Of a stretch of 64,000 nucleotides of DNA, positions 8,691 through 18,080 are shown piece after piece. The position numbers were made by a program, and so were the translations under genes. Each line of letters begins with the position of its first letter. Positions within the stretch are counted from its first letter, which is position 1. The notes under the pieces were generated by a model. That model saw only the letters and a program-made list of their open reading frames with translations, was not told where the DNA came from and ran no database searches. This DNA is from JAIBDK01 sp965261915 (GTDB lineage: Bacteria > Pseudomonadota > Gammaproteobacteria > Arenicellales > Poriferihabitantaceae), in the NCBI GenBank assembly GCA_965261915.1, contig CBDHDW010000013.1:3330617-3394616 (forward strand), in the 5' to 3' direction.

Positions 8691-9989
8691 ATGAAAACTA
8701 CTAAACTTGCTGCCGCAGCCGTCGCCCTGGCGATGACAATGGGCACTGGTGCGGTTTCAGCTGATCTGGTATTCCCGTCACTGAGCTACCGAACCGGCCC
8801 ATATGCACCCAACGGTATTCCATTCGCGGATGGATACCAAGATTACTTTACTTTATTAAACGAACGTGACGGTGGTATTGGTGGCGTTGCCGTTAAAGTC
8901 ATCGAATGTGAAACTGGCTACAACACAGAGAAAGGTGTGGAATGTTACGAATCCACCAAAGGCGAAGGTTCGTTGGTATACCAGCCCCTTTCAACGGGTA
9001 TTACTTACCAGTTGATTCCAAAAGCTACCGCTGATGGCATTCCGGTTCACTCGATGGGTTATGGTCGAACATCCGCTGCAAATGGCGCTGTTTTCAGCCA
9101 CATTTTCAATTATCCCGGAACTTACTGGGATGCCGCTTCCATTATGGTCAAACATATTTCTGATCAGGAAGACGGTGACTTGAATGGAAAATCCATTGCG
9201 CTGGTTTATCACAACTCTGCATACGGAAAAGAACCCATTCGGACGCTCGAAGAGCTTGCTAAAAAGCATGGTTACAGTTTGACTTTGCTTGCGGTTGATC
9301 ACCCCGGGCAGGAGCAAAAATCACAATGGTTGCAGATTCGACGTGAACGTCCTGACTATGTTTTGATGTGGGGTTGGGGTGTTATGAACCAGGTAGCGAT
9401 TCAGGAAGCGGCGAACATTCGTTATCCAATGGATCATTTCATCGGCGTTTGGTGGTCCGCATCTGAAAACGATGTAATTCCGGCTGGAGATGGGGCGAAT
9501 GGCTATAAGGCTATCGCGTTCCACGGTGTCGGGGGTGACTTTGAGGTTTATGATGATCTGAAGAAGCATGTTGTCGATACCGGCAAAGCGGCTGGTGATG
9601 GTTCCAGTCTTGGGACAGTGCTGTATAACCGTGGCATGTATGCGGCTATGCTGGCTTCTGAAGCCGCTCGCACTGCCCAGGAAATCCACGGTACAAGTGC
9701 TATCACACCGGCGATGATGCGTGACGGAATGGAAGCACTGAAAGTTGATCAGGCACGTATGGCTGAGCTTGGAATGGCTGACTTTGGTCCCGAAATTAAC
9801 GTGAGCTGTGAAAATCACGGCGGACCAGGTTTGGGCGCAATCCAGCAGTGGGATGCTGCTGCGAAAACATGGTCGCTGGTTACCGACTTTACAGGTGCAG
9901 ACCGTGAAGTGGTGGATGCGCTGATTGCAGAAGATTCTGCAGCATTTGCCGCCGAAAACAGCATCACGCCTCGCGATTGCGGTGCCTGA
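8691..9989 (+). CDS. Periplasmic substrate-binding protein of HAAT system 1
   Basis: A 432-residue protein with a Sec signal peptide (MKTTKLAAAAVALAMTMGTGAVSA, likely cleaved after the final SA). The mature part has the type I periplasmic-binding fold of the Leu/Ile/Val-binding family (Peripla_BP_6). GGAGA lies four bases before the ATG, the strongest ribosome-binding site in the operon, which suits the excess of binding protein these systems need. Two cysteines (VIECETG and VECYES) could form a disulfide, and another pair lies near the C-terminus. Among a gammaproteobacterium's HAAT proteins, those encoded beside acyl-CoA ligases probably bind carboxylic acids, but the ligand is not determinable here. 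Confidence 0.9.
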   Translation: MKTTKLAAAAVALAMTMGTGAVSADLVFPSLSYRTGPYAPNGIPFADGYQDYFTLLNERDGGIGGVAVKVIECETGYNTEKGVECYESTKGEGSLVYQPLSTGITYQLIPKATADGIPVHSMGYGRTSAANGAVFSHIFNYPGTYWDAASIMVKHISDQEDGDLNGKSIALVYHNSAYGKEPIRTLEELAKKHGYSLTLLAVDHPGQEQKSQWLQIRRERPDYVLMWGWGVMNQVAIQEAANIRYPMDHFIGVWWSASENDVIPAGDGANGYKAIAFHGVGGDFEVYDDLKKHVVDTGKAAGDGSSLGTVLYNRGMYAAMLASEAARTAQEIHGTSAITPAMMRDGMEALKVDQARMAELGMADFGPEINVSCENHGGPGLGAIQQWDAAAKTWSLVTDFTGADREVVDALIAEDSAAFAAENSITPRDCGA

Positions 9990-10017
9990 TACTGCTTTTT
10001 TAAGAAACAAGGATAAA

Positions 10018-10039
10018 CCGGGGCGGAATACTGCCCCGG
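10018..10039 (+). terminator. Hairpin between binding-protein and ATPase genes
   Basis: CCGGGGC, an eight-base loop, then GCCCCGG forms a perfect 7-bp GC stem, flanked by AAA and A-TTT that can extend it. It lies 28 bases after the binding-protein stop with no long U-run. Such hairpins commonly stabilise the upstream mRNA or partly terminate transcription, raising binding protein over ATPase. Confidence 0.6.
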
Positions 10040-10067
10040 ATTTATTGGTATTCATTAAATTCCAACC

Positions 10068-10916
10068 ATGCAATCTCAAACTCAAGCAGTAGAATCGGCT
10101 GCCAGTACTGTAGCCAACACAGTACTCAGCGTAAACAATATCGAAGTTATTTACGATCATGTTATTTTGGTTTTAAAAGGGGTATCTCTGGAAGTTCCAG
10201 AAGGCGGAATCGTTGCGTTGCTTGGCGCGAACGGCGCTGGAAAGACAACTACAATAAAATCCATATCCAATATTTTGGGTACAGAGCGGGGTGAAGTGAC
10301 CAAAGGGTCAATCGAATTTATGGGCGAGAAGGTGGAGAACCTGTCGCCAACAGAACTGGTGCAACGTGGGGTTGTACAGGTTATGGAAGGGCGTCATTGC
10401 TTTGAGCATTTAACCGTTGAAGAAAATCTTTTAACGGGAGCCTATACCCGTAAAGATGGACGCAAAAGGGTGAGTGATGATCTGGAAATGGTTTACGAGT
10501 ATTTTCCGCGTCTAAAATTAAGGAGAAAAAGCCAGGCGGGCTATACCTCTGGCGGTGAGCAGCAAATGGTCGCGGTTGGTCGAGCACTAATGGCGAGACC
10601 AACAGTAATTTTGCTGGACGAACCGTCAATGGGGTTGGCGCCGCAGCTTGTCGAAGAAATATTTGAAATTGTGAAAAAATTGAACGAACAGCAAAAAGTC
10701 ACCTTTTTACTGGCTGAGCAAAATACCTCTGTTGCACTACGTTACGCTACTTATGGCTATATTCTTGAAAACGGCCGCGTGGTCATGGATGGTGAAGCTA
10801 AATCGTTATCAGAAAATGAGGACGTCAAGGAGTTCTACCTTGGAATTAGTGGCGGAGACAAGAAGTCGTTCAGGGATGTTAAGCATTACCGAAGAAGAAA
10901 GCGTTGGTTAGCCTAG
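10068..10916 (+). CDS. HAAT/Liv-type ABC transporter ATPase, LivF-like (system 1)
   Basis: A 282-residue ATPase of the LivF/UrtE type. Walker A is GANGAGKTT, the signature is SGGEQQMVAVGRAL, Walker B is VILLDEPSMGL, and the switch region is LLAEQNT. It carries extra residues at both ends, including a basic tail (DVKHYRRRKRW) not seen in short LivF proteins. It would heterodimerise with the LivG-like ATPase. No clear Shine-Dalgarno precedes the ATG. Confidence 0.9.
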   Translation: MQSQTQAVESAASTVANTVLSVNNIEVIYDHVILVLKGVSLEVPEGGIVALLGANGAGKTTTIKSISNILGTERGEVTKGSIEFMGEKVENLSPTELVQRGVVQVMEGRHCFEHLTVEENLLTGAYTRKDGRKRVSDDLEMVYEYFPRLKLRRKSQAGYTSGGEQQMVAVGRALMARPTVILLDEPSMGLAPQLVEEIFEIVKKLNEQQKVTFLLAEQNTSVALRYATYGYILENGRVVMDGEAKSLSENEDVKEFYLGISGGDKKSFRDVKHYRRRKRWLA

Positions 10917-10994
10917 TTTTTCTGGTCGCTCAGAGAGCACAACTATCGCTGATTTTCTAACTTGTCACCTTAATTACGCTACGGCAGAATAAAC

Positions 10995-12233
10995 ATGACC
11001 GAACATTATGATGAGCTGGAAACGCGCAGTAAGGAGCAGCGGGAAAAAGAACAGACGGCTCTTGTTAAAGCACAGCTTGCACATGCCAGGACAAATACCG
11101 CAGCCTATGCTGAATTACTGGCAGATTTTGATGACGAGCATTTCTCGACTCTCGATCAGTTAGTCGACATTCCGGTTACCAGGAAATCTGAATTAATTGA
11201 ACGGCAAAAGGCTTTACCGCCTTTGGCTGGCTTATCAGCGGTACAGGCCGGGCAACTACGGTACATTCATGCATCGCCCGGACCCATCTACGAAGCTTGT
11301 AGTCACAAAGATGATTTCTGGCGATCAGCCAGATCACTCCATGCCGCGGGGTTTCGATCCGGCGATTTGGTTCATAACAGTTTTTCTTATCATCTTACGC
11401 CGGCCGGAATGATGCTGGATAGCGGATGTCATGCAATTGGTTGCGGGGTTATCCCTGCGGGTGTTGGCCAGACTGAATTACAGGTGCAGACCATTGGCGA
11501 TTTGCGGCCAACCAGATACGTCGGAACGCCTTCCTTTTTGAAAATATTGATCGAGAAGGCAGATGAAATTAGCATCGATATGGGGTCGATCAAAAAAGCG
11601 CTTGTGTCCGGCGAAGCGTTGCCGCCTCCTGTCAGATCATTTTTTACAGATAACGATATTGCGGTTTTACAAGCCTATGCGACGGCGGATTTGGGCGTGA
11701 TTGCCTACGAAACAATTGCCGACGATGGTTTGATAATTGATGAAGGGGTGGTAGTCGAAATTGTTCGTCCTGGTAGCGGCGAGCCGGTCGCTGACGGCGA
11801 GGTGGGTGAGGTGGTTGTTACCTCTCTTAATCCCGACTATCCGCTTATTCGATTTGCTACGGGTGATATGTCAGCAATCATGTCTGGCATGAGTCCCTGC
11901 GGCCGAACCAATAAACGCATCAAAGGCTGGATGGGAAGGGCTGATCAAACAGCTAAAGTGAAAGGGATGTTTATTCATCCAGAGCAAATACAGGATTTGC
12001 TCGTTAGACACGGTGAAATCAGCAAGGCACGTTTGGTTGTTCAATGGATTGATCAACAGGACCAAATGACTTTGCATTGTGAAACTGATTCACCTTCTGA
12101 TGATCTTGGTCACGCCGTCGAACAGAGTATCCGTGACTTGTGTAAAGTAAGCGGAAGCGTTGAATTTGTCAGTGTCGGTTGCATTGCGAATGATGGTGTA
12201 GTGATAGAAGATGCACGCCAGTACGATGCATAG
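10995..12233 (+). CDS. PaaK-like AMP-binding ligase homologue with degenerate P-loop
   Basis: A 412-residue relative of phenylacetate-CoA ligase. The family fold is recognisable in SYHLTPAGMMLDSGCHAIGCG, YVGTPSFLKIL, the adenylate-binding region YATADLGVIAYE, and a C-terminal PaaK-type domain. The usual phosphate loop SSGTTGKPT is replaced by ASPGPIYEA. From memory, a subfamily with this replacement is regularly found beside Liv-type transporters, so it is probably a conserved variant rather than a damaged gene. Whether it still forms acyl-adenylates is open. Placement between the transporter and the hydratase suggests handling of the imported acid or its CoA ester. Confidence 0.75.
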   Translation: MTEHYDELETRSKEQREKEQTALVKAQLAHARTNTAAYAELLADFDDEHFSTLDQLVDIPVTRKSELIERQKALPPLAGLSAVQAGQLRYIHASPGPIYEACSHKDDFWRSARSLHAAGFRSGDLVHNSFSYHLTPAGMMLDSGCHAIGCGVIPAGVGQTELQVQTIGDLRPTRYVGTPSFLKILIEKADEISIDMGSIKKALVSGEALPPPVRSFFTDNDIAVLQAYATADLGVIAYETIADDGLIIDEGVVVEIVRPGSGEPVADGEVGEVVVTSLNPDYPLIRFATGDMSAIMSGMSPCGRTNKRIKGWMGRADQTAKVKGMFIHPEQIQDLLVRHGEISKARLVVQWIDQQDQMTLHCETDSPSDDLGHAVEQSIRDLCKVSGSVEFVSVGCIANDGVVIEDARQYDA

Positions 12234-12262
12234 TTTTTTCGAAGTAACAAAATATCCGTAAA

Positions 12263-13051
12263 ATGAATTATCAAGAGATCAAATTCGATATCGATGAACG
12301 TAACGTTGCCTGGATCACATTAAACAAGGAAGCCAAGCACAACGCGATGGGCACTTTGATGATGCAGGAAATACGAGATGCCTGCGGCAACATTGAGAAT
12401 AACGATTCCATCCGTGCCGTGGTATTGACGGGCGCTGGTGAAAAGAGCTTTTCTGCCGGAGCAGATCTGGAGTGGATGAAAGCGAACTTTAAAAAAAACC
12501 GAGAGGAAAGAATCGCTGCAAGCGGTTTGCTCGCAGAAACCCTTGAATCGTTGAATACGCTTAATAAAGTCACCATTGCACGGGTCAATGGTCAGGCCTA
12601 TGCCGGTGGCGTTGGTCTAATTTCAGTCTGCGATATTGTGATTGCCGTAAACACCGCAAAGTTTTCGCTGACAGAAACGCGAATCGGTATAACTCCAGCC
12701 AATATCTCGCCGTTTTTAATTGAAAAACTTGGCGTGAGTAACGCCAGACGCACTTTGATTAATGCACATTTCTTTTCAGCAGAAGAGGGAGTGCAGTTTG
12801 GGTTAATCCATAAAGCAGTTGAGCGTGATGAGCTGGATAGTCAAATAGAAACAGAAATCCAAAGTTGTTTGGCGTGTGCTCCTGGCGCCATCGAAATGAC
12901 CAAAAACCTGATTCGTACAGTGAGTAATCAGACTCCGCAAGAAAACAAAACGTATACTGCTCAATTACTCGCAGATGCCTGGGAAACGCCGGAGGCTGAA
13001 GCGGGAATTGGAAGCTTTTTTGAAAAAAAGCCGCCCCCCTGGACGAACTAA
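12263..13051 (+). CDS. Enoyl-CoA hydratase/isomerase family, methylglutaconyl-CoA hydratase-like
   Basis: A 262-residue crotonase. The oxyanion-hole segments are FSAGADLEWMK and AYAGGVGLISVCDIVIA, with the conserved Glu in SLTETRIGITPA. From memory, the run GADLxWM, LNTLxKxTIARV and IGxxPAxISP is characteristic of LiuC, the hydratase of leucine and isovalerate breakdown. It is the last gene of the operon. It would hydrate an unsaturated acyl-CoA made from the imported and activated acid. The LiuC reading is family resemblance; a general enoyl-CoA hydratase is the alternative. Confidence 0.8.
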   Translation: MNYQEIKFDIDERNVAWITLNKEAKHNAMGTLMMQEIRDACGNIENNDSIRAVVLTGAGEKSFSAGADLEWMKANFKKNREERIAASGLLAETLESLNTLNKVTIARVNGQAYAGGVGLISVCDIVIAVNTAKFSLTETRIGITPANISPFLIEKLGVSNARRTLINAHFFSAEEGVQFGLIHKAVERDELDSQIETEIQSCLACAPGAIEMTKNLIRTVSNQTPQENKTYTAQLLADAWETPEAEAGIGSFFEKKPPPWTN

Positions 13052-13061
13052 TCTGAACAAC

Positions 13062-13081
13062 TGAGCAATCGATATTGCTCA
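13062..13081. terminator. Hairpin between convergent operons
   Basis: TGAGCAAT, loop CGAT, ATTGCTCA is a perfect 8-bp stem just after the hydratase stop and before the convergent kinase gene. It could serve both strands. The T-run is poor. Confidence 0.5.
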
Positions 13082-13227
13082 CTATTGTACAGCTTCGAGT
13101 ATGCTCAGTTTGGACAGACTGATGACAAATGCCTGATGCGCATCTTTTCAAGTCCCTGCAAATTTTGAATAGGTGACTCTAAAATATACGGATGCCCATC
13201 CAAGCATTGCGGTAAGGGATTCTGAAG

Positions 13228-15918
13228 TCATGATGTTGGCCTCCGGGTTAACTGAAATTCAGATTTGGGGATTTTGAGTCTGAAAAAACTCGAATTATCC
13301 TGATTAAATTCAATAGTTAGATCTCCATTCATGTTACGCATATTAGCTCGACTGATGGGAAGGCCAAGACCCGTTCCAATATTGGATTCGCTTCCTTGTC
13401 CCCGTCGAAACTTCTCAAAGACGAGCGCCGCTTCTTGAGCATTTACGCCAGATCCATTGTCTTCAATTTCAACGTAAATGTGTTGGTTATTTGAAACCAG
13501 TCTAATTTCGATGGCAGGGATATTCGATCTGTTGTGTTTGATTGCGTTAGAAAGAATATTGATCAGGACTTGTCTCAATCGATCGGGGTTTGCAAGTACA
13601 CAGGTGTCAAACTCGGATTCTTCGCAGGTAACCGAAACGCCTTTTTGTCTAAATTCTCCGGAAAGAGAGTCAGTAGCAGAATGGATAAGCGTGTTTAAAT
13701 CCAGCGATTCCATCCGTAAATCAAGAGAACCTTCTTCAAGGTGATGAATGTGAAGAATTTCGTCGAGCAGACGTGTTAATCTTTGGCTTTCTTCGTGAAT
13801 AATGGCAACAAATTTTTCTTGCTCCTGTTTTGAAATTTCATAGGGATTGAGCAATATTTCAGACAGGGATCGAATGGAAGTCATTGGTGTTCGAAGTTCG
13901 TGACTAACCTGGCTCAGGAAATCATCTTTTTGAACATCCAGATCACGTAATCTGATATTTGCCTCACGAAGCTGGGACATGGTTTGGGTGAGCTCATCCG
14001 ATTTTTCTGAAAGCTGCTGATAGGTTTTTATAAGTTGTTGAGTCTCATCAGCGATGTCCATGAGCTCGATCATACTGATGCTCTGTTTACCGGTAATCCT
14101 CTGGATCATTGCATGTGCTGATGCAGCGCCGACTGAGCCCGCTAATTCCCTTTCCAACTGCGAAATCAGGAGGGCACTCGGATAGGGATCAACATTATTA
14201 TCCCCCTGATAATTTGGAAAACCATCAAACAAACGGCGAGCAGATTCACTGCCCAGAATTTTTTGTGCCAGAGCATACAAGTCCTCAGCTGTGGCATCCC
14301 CGCTGTTGTAAGCGATGGGCTCGCGAGTGGTTTTTTTGAAAACGTCAACAAAAAGCGCACCCTGTAAGTGTTCGATGGGAGTTGAGCTGGTGAAACAGGA
14401 AATGACTACGAAAAGTAACGTATTCGTACCAAGACTCCATACCAGTGCATGAACCAGCGGATCAAGCTCGGATAAGCCAAAAAGCGAATGGGGGCGAAGA
14501 AACTCGTATCCCAGCAAACCATTGTTTAATACTTCATGGCTCAGTAAAAAAGCACCGTTAAAGCTTGGCAAAAAAAGGGTATAACCCCAAAGTAGAAATC
14601 CCAGAATTAAGCCGCTAATCGCACCTTTTCGGGTCGCATTTTTCCAGAAAATACCACCAACCAAACTGGGCATGAACTGTGCAACCCCGGCAAACGCGAT
14701 TAAGCCGATTGCAGCTAATGCATCAGATCCGCCGCTGAATTCGAAATAAAGAAATCCAAATCCAAGTACTGCTCCAATGCTCACGCGCCTCGTATTTAAA
14801 AGCAATTTTCGGACATCACCATGAATAGGCTTTTTATCTGAAATCTGCAATGCGATAGGCATTACAATATGGTTTGAAATCATGGTGGAGACGGCAATTG
14901 CGGCAACAATAACCATTGATGTTGCAGAAGAAAAACCGCCAAGGAACGCCAGTAATGTTAAATCCTGCCTGTCGAGGGATAGCGGTAATGTTAAAACATA
15001 AAGATCCGGGTTAGCACCTTCGGGCATCAGTGTTGTTCCGGCGATAGCGATGGGGACAACAAATAAACACATGCCGAGAAGGTATAGTGGAAATAGCCAG
15101 GATGCCGTTGCCAGATGTTTTTCATCAACGTTTTCAACAACGGTTACCTGAAACTGACGCGGTAGACAAATTATTGCAGTTGCACTTAACAGTGTTAGTG
15201 CAACCCATCGACTGTCGAAGAGTTCTCCCTCTCCATAGACTGCCTCGAAACCGACATCCTTGAATACAGTTTCCACGCCGCCAAGGACACTGAAAACGAC
15301 AAATATTCCGACGGCAAGCAATGCGATAAGTTTGACGACAGCCTCCACAGCAATTGCTGCGACCACACCGTGATGGCGTTCATTCGCATCAAGGTTTCGG
15401 GTTCCGAATAAAATGGTAAATACCGCAAGACCTGAAGCAATAATGAATGCGGTGCTGCTGGGGTCAATATTCCCTACTATGATTTGAGTGCTGCGAGTCA
15501 GGGATTGCAGCTGCAGTGCGATATAAGGGGTTGTCGCGATAAGCGCAATGATGGTTACCAATACACCGAGACTTGCACTCTTTCCGTAGCGTGAAGAAAT
15601 TAAATCGGCAATGGACGTGACTTTATGCGCTTTACCAATACGTACCAGTTTTCGCAAAAGCCACCACCAGCCGATGAATACGATCGTTGGCCCAAGATAT
15701 ATGGTAATAAATTCAAGGCCATTTCTGGCAGCAGAACCCACTGCGCCGTAAAAAGTCCATGACGTACAATAAACTGAGAGCGATAGCGTGTAGACAATAG
15801 GTGAGCGGAGCCAGGCCGCGCCGCCGCGCCTCGACTGCCTGTCTACAAAGAAGGCAATACCAAAAAGTAACGCAACATACCCAATACAAACGGTTAAAAG
15901 TAAATCAGCAGAAAGCAT
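13228..15918 (-). CDS. Sodium/solute-symporter-like sensor histidine kinase
   Basis: An 896-residue fusion. Residues 1 to about 510 are a sodium:solute symporter (SSF)-like membrane domain with about 13 hydrophobic segments (SVYCTSWTFYGAVG, then TSIADLISSRYGKS). A linker leads into a coiled region, then the dimerisation/phosphoacceptor domain with His673 in SHELRTPM. The ATPase domain follows with N-box NILSNAIKHN and G-boxes EDNGSGV and GTGLGLPIS. No receiver domain is attached. The architecture is like CbrA and related kinases, in which the symporter-like part senses or moves a substrate. It is the last gene of a minus-strand operon with a stand-alone receiver protein, its probable partner. 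Confidence 0.93.
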   Translation of the reverse strand: MLSADLLLTVCIGYVALLFGIAFFVDRQSRRGGAAWLRSPIVYTLSLSVYCTSWTFYGAVGSAARNGLEFITIYLGPTIVFIGWWWLLRKLVRIGKAHKVTSIADLISSRYGKSASLGVLVTIIALIATTPYIALQLQSLTRSTQIIVGNIDPSSTAFIIASGLAVFTILFGTRNLDANERHHGVVAAIAVEAVVKLIALLAVGIFVVFSVLGGVETVFKDVGFEAVYGEGELFDSRWVALTLLSATAIICLPRQFQVTVVENVDEKHLATASWLFPLYLLGMCLFVVPIAIAGTTLMPEGANPDLYVLTLPLSLDRQDLTLLAFLGGFSSATSMVIVAAIAVSTMISNHIVMPIALQISDKKPIHGDVRKLLLNTRRVSIGAVLGFGFLYFEFSGGSDALAAIGLIAFAGVAQFMPSLVGGIFWKNATRKGAISGLILGFLLWGYTLFLPSFNGAFLLSHEVLNNGLLGYEFLRPHSLFGLSELDPLVHALVWSLGTNTLLFVVISCFTSSTPIEHLQGALFVDVFKKTTREPIAYNSGDATAEDLYALAQKILGSESARRLFDGFPNYQGDNNVDPYPSALLISQLERELAGSVGAASAHAMIQRITGKQSISMIELMDIADETQQLIKTYQQLSEKSDELTQTMSQLREANIRLRDLDVQKDDFLSQVSHELRTPMTSIRSLSEILLNPYEISKQEQEKFVAIIHEESQRLTRLLDEILHIHHLEEGSLDLRMESLDLNTLIHSATDSLSGEFRQKGVSVTCEESEFDTCVLANPDRLRQVLINILSNAIKHNRSNIPAIEIRLVSNNQHIYVEIEDNGSGVNAQEAALVFEKFRRGQGSESNIGTGLGLPISRANMRNMNGDLTIEFNQDNSSFFRLKIPKSEFQLTRRPTS

Positions 15919-15932
15919 TTTTGTTTAAAACC

Positions 15933-16214
15933 CTAATCGTCGGTGGGTTTTGATTCGTCAACTGCGTTTTGGTTAATCAAAATACTGGAGAGTTTTCTTG
16001 ATAGGAGTGCGGCACAAAAAATTAACCCTGCCCAGAATACAAACAGGTAAATCAATGTAAACGGAATATTCAGAAATTTTACGTTTAGCTGAAATATGCC
16101 AACCACGGGTGGGACGAGAAATATTAATCCAATAAGCGGCAACAGCATCGCCTTGTCCTGAGTTTTTTTAGCTGAATGGCCGCGGTCATTAGACGGGATC
16201 GATGGATTATCCAT
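15933..16214 (-). CDS. Small two-helix membrane protein
   Basis: A 93-residue protein with two hydrophobic segments (about residues 23-41 and 48-70) between charged tails. It overlaps the response-regulator gene by 8 bp and precedes the symporter-kinase by 14 bp. By position and shape it resembles the small accessory subunits encoded next to SSF transporters (DUF485/DUF4212-like), and may assemble with the kinase's transporter domain. That is inference; I do not recognise the family by sequence. Confidence 0.75.
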   Translation of the reverse strand: MDNPSIPSNDRGHSAKKTQDKAMLLPLIGLIFLVPPVVGIFQLNVKFLNIPFTLIYLFVFWAGLIFCAALLSRKLSSILINQNAVDESKPTDD

Positions 16215-16587
16215 TTTCGCATCCTCCCGCTAGTGATTTGACTGCTTCGACTACATCACGGTTCGAGAACGGTTTGGAGATGAATTTATCTGCACCGTAG
16301 CTGAGTGCATTGTTTCGATCTTCACTTTGTCCCTTTGCGGTTAACATCAGTATCGGTAATTCAGCGGTTGCCTTGTTGTTTCTCAAAGCCTTAAGTATTT
16401 CAAAGCCATCCATATCCGGAAGCATAACATCAAGTATGAGCGTATCCGGAGGGGTATCCTTGATCACTTCCAGCGCTTCCTTTCCGGAAGTTTCGGTGCT
16501 TACAGTAAAGCCCGCGTGTTCGAGTAGAAAGATTAGCGAAACCAGGATGTTTGGCTCGTCCTCAACAATCAAGATATGTTTTGACAT
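16207..16587 (-). CDS. Receiver-only response regulator (CheY-like)
   Basis: A 126-residue stand-alone receiver domain. The acidic pocket is VEDEP, the phosphoacceptor Asp53 lies in LDVMLPDMDG, the switch Thr is in MLTAKG, and the Lys is in FISKPF. It has no output domain, so it must act through a protein partner. The neighbouring XRE regulator or the kinase are candidates. It is transcribed between the XRE gene and the kinase genes. Confidence 0.9.
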   Translation of the reverse strand: MSKHILIVEDEPNILVSLIFLLEHAGFTVSTETSGKEALEVIKDTPPDTLILDVMLPDMDGFEILKALRNNKATAELPILMLTAKGQSEDRNNALSYGADKFISKPFSNRDVVEAVKSLAGGCENG

Positions 16588-16645
16588 TTTTTATAAACTT
16601 ATGTGAGCTATTCAGTTGCAGTACCGATATTGAACATATTCCATA

Positions 16646-18049
16646 CTAACCGCCGATTAGCGGATCGGAAACACGGTGCTGGCAGTTTTTTCGGATGCAG
16701 CTTCGACATGAAACGCCGACCGGCTCATAGTAAACAGACTGATCGGGAGAATAAACGGTTTGTTTGGCTGATGACTCTGTCATCACCAGCATGTCTGAAA
16801 GATAATGTCTCGGTTTTCCAAAGCCGGTTTCACCGTGCAGTCTTGCTCGCGCGACAAAAACAAAACCATCGCCGTTTGGAAATAAAACGCGTTGCCTAAT
16901 TAATGTTTCGGGAGATTGTTGAGCCCTAAACACGACCCACAAAGGGCAGGCAGGTGAAAATCGGGGAATTAAAAGAGTGGGAATGTTTCTTGTCTGGATT
17001 ACCATGCCGGATGCATTTGACAACAAATACCCAAATCGAGGTATTTCGTCTGATTTGGGTAACGCGGTGAGGCGATGGCAAACTGTTTCGATGCTCAGTG
17101 AAAGCTGTTTGGCGATGGCTTCGATATCGTATTCCAGTGCTTGAGCAATTGGAAGAAATCGCTCCATCGGTGCGGCGGTTGCGTAGTTTGTATAGTTAGC
17201 CAGCGCCTTTTCCGTTTCCTGTTTTGCCAATTCCGTATTTAATTTGGGATAATTGTCTATGATCTTGTGAATGACACGTTTTAAGGTCTTGTCGTTTATG
17301 GATAAATCCGGCTGAAAGGGTGCAGAGGAGTCCTGATGTGTTGTTTCATCAACCAGCACATTTACCCTATTCTCGATTTCTTCGAATCGGTTTTTTCTTT
17401 CCTCAAACAGGCTTTCAGCGGCTTCAGTTGGTGTGGAATTGCCTTCAATATCTGCTGGTTTTTCAAGGTAGCTTGCGATGGATTCAACAATGTCTGTCAA
17501 TCTTCTGGATTCCAGTGCAATAATGTCCTGAAAACGCCCACGCTTGGTTTTACTGATATCAGAGAATTCAACAAGAATCTCTCCAGCTGATCGCACAGCG
17601 GCTAAACCGCCCAAAATTTTCTGCATGCCATTGACCAGATAGCGATCATGCATCAGGCGGTCAGCAAATGATAATGCCTTCGCTGTTGAATCTCTTTCAG
17701 AACGAGCTAATACCTGGAGGGCTCGAGACCAACCCGGAAATCGACCTATTAACTCTCCGCATCGACTGTGTTCAATTTCCAGAGATTGAAGGTAAGGAAT
17801 GTGTGCAATTTCTTCTAGTTCTGTGTGAAGGCGTCTTGCTGATGCATCTTCAAGTTCATTGATCTCCAGTTTCAGCTGGTTCGCAACGTTAAGAAGCAAA
17901 GACCCCCCTATGGTTCGCTTGTTGTGCTCTATCAGATTTAGATAAGAGGCTGAAATATTGAGGTTTTTTGCGAGATTGGCCTGGGTTATTTTAAGTTCTT
18001 TACGACGCTCCCGAATACGCGTACCTAGAATTGATTTGCTCTGAACCAT
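16646..18049 (-). CDS. XRE-family regulator with DUF2083 (short-chain acyl-responsive type)
   Basis: A 467-residue regulator. An XRE/Cro helix-turn-helix lies at about residues 8-65 (ITQANLAKNLNISASYLNLIEHNKR). The long C-terminal domain of the DUF2083 family ends in a cysteine-rich motif, CRSCIRKNCQHR, that probably binds metal. From memory, characterised relatives (RamB-like and short-chain fatty acyl regulators) control acetate, propionate and related genes and bind TTTGCAAA-type sites. Such a site lies in the divergent region. It likely controls its own operon and the second HAAT transporter. Confidence 0.88.
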   Translation of the reverse strand: MVQSKSILGTRIRERRKELKITQANLAKNLNISASYLNLIEHNKRTIGGSLLLNVANQLKLEINELEDASARRLHTELEEIAHIPYLQSLEIEHSRCGELIGRFPGWSRALQVLARSERDSTAKALSFADRLMHDRYLVNGMQKILGGLAAVRSAGEILVEFSDISKTKRGRFQDIIALESRRLTDIVESIASYLEKPADIEGNSTPTEAAESLFEERKNRFEEIENRVNVLVDETTHQDSSAPFQPDLSINDKTLKRVIHKIIDNYPKLNTELAKQETEKALANYTNYATAAPMERFLPIAQALEYDIEAIAKQLSLSIETVCHRLTALPKSDEIPRFGYLLSNASGMVIQTRNIPTLLIPRFSPACPLWVVFRAQQSPETLIRQRVLFPNGDGFVFVARARLHGETGFGKPRHYLSDMLVMTESSAKQTVYSPDQSVYYEPVGVSCRSCIRKNCQHRVSDPLIGG

Positions 18050-18080
18050 TGGGTTGTTGTGAATGCGTGTTTGTCAATAA

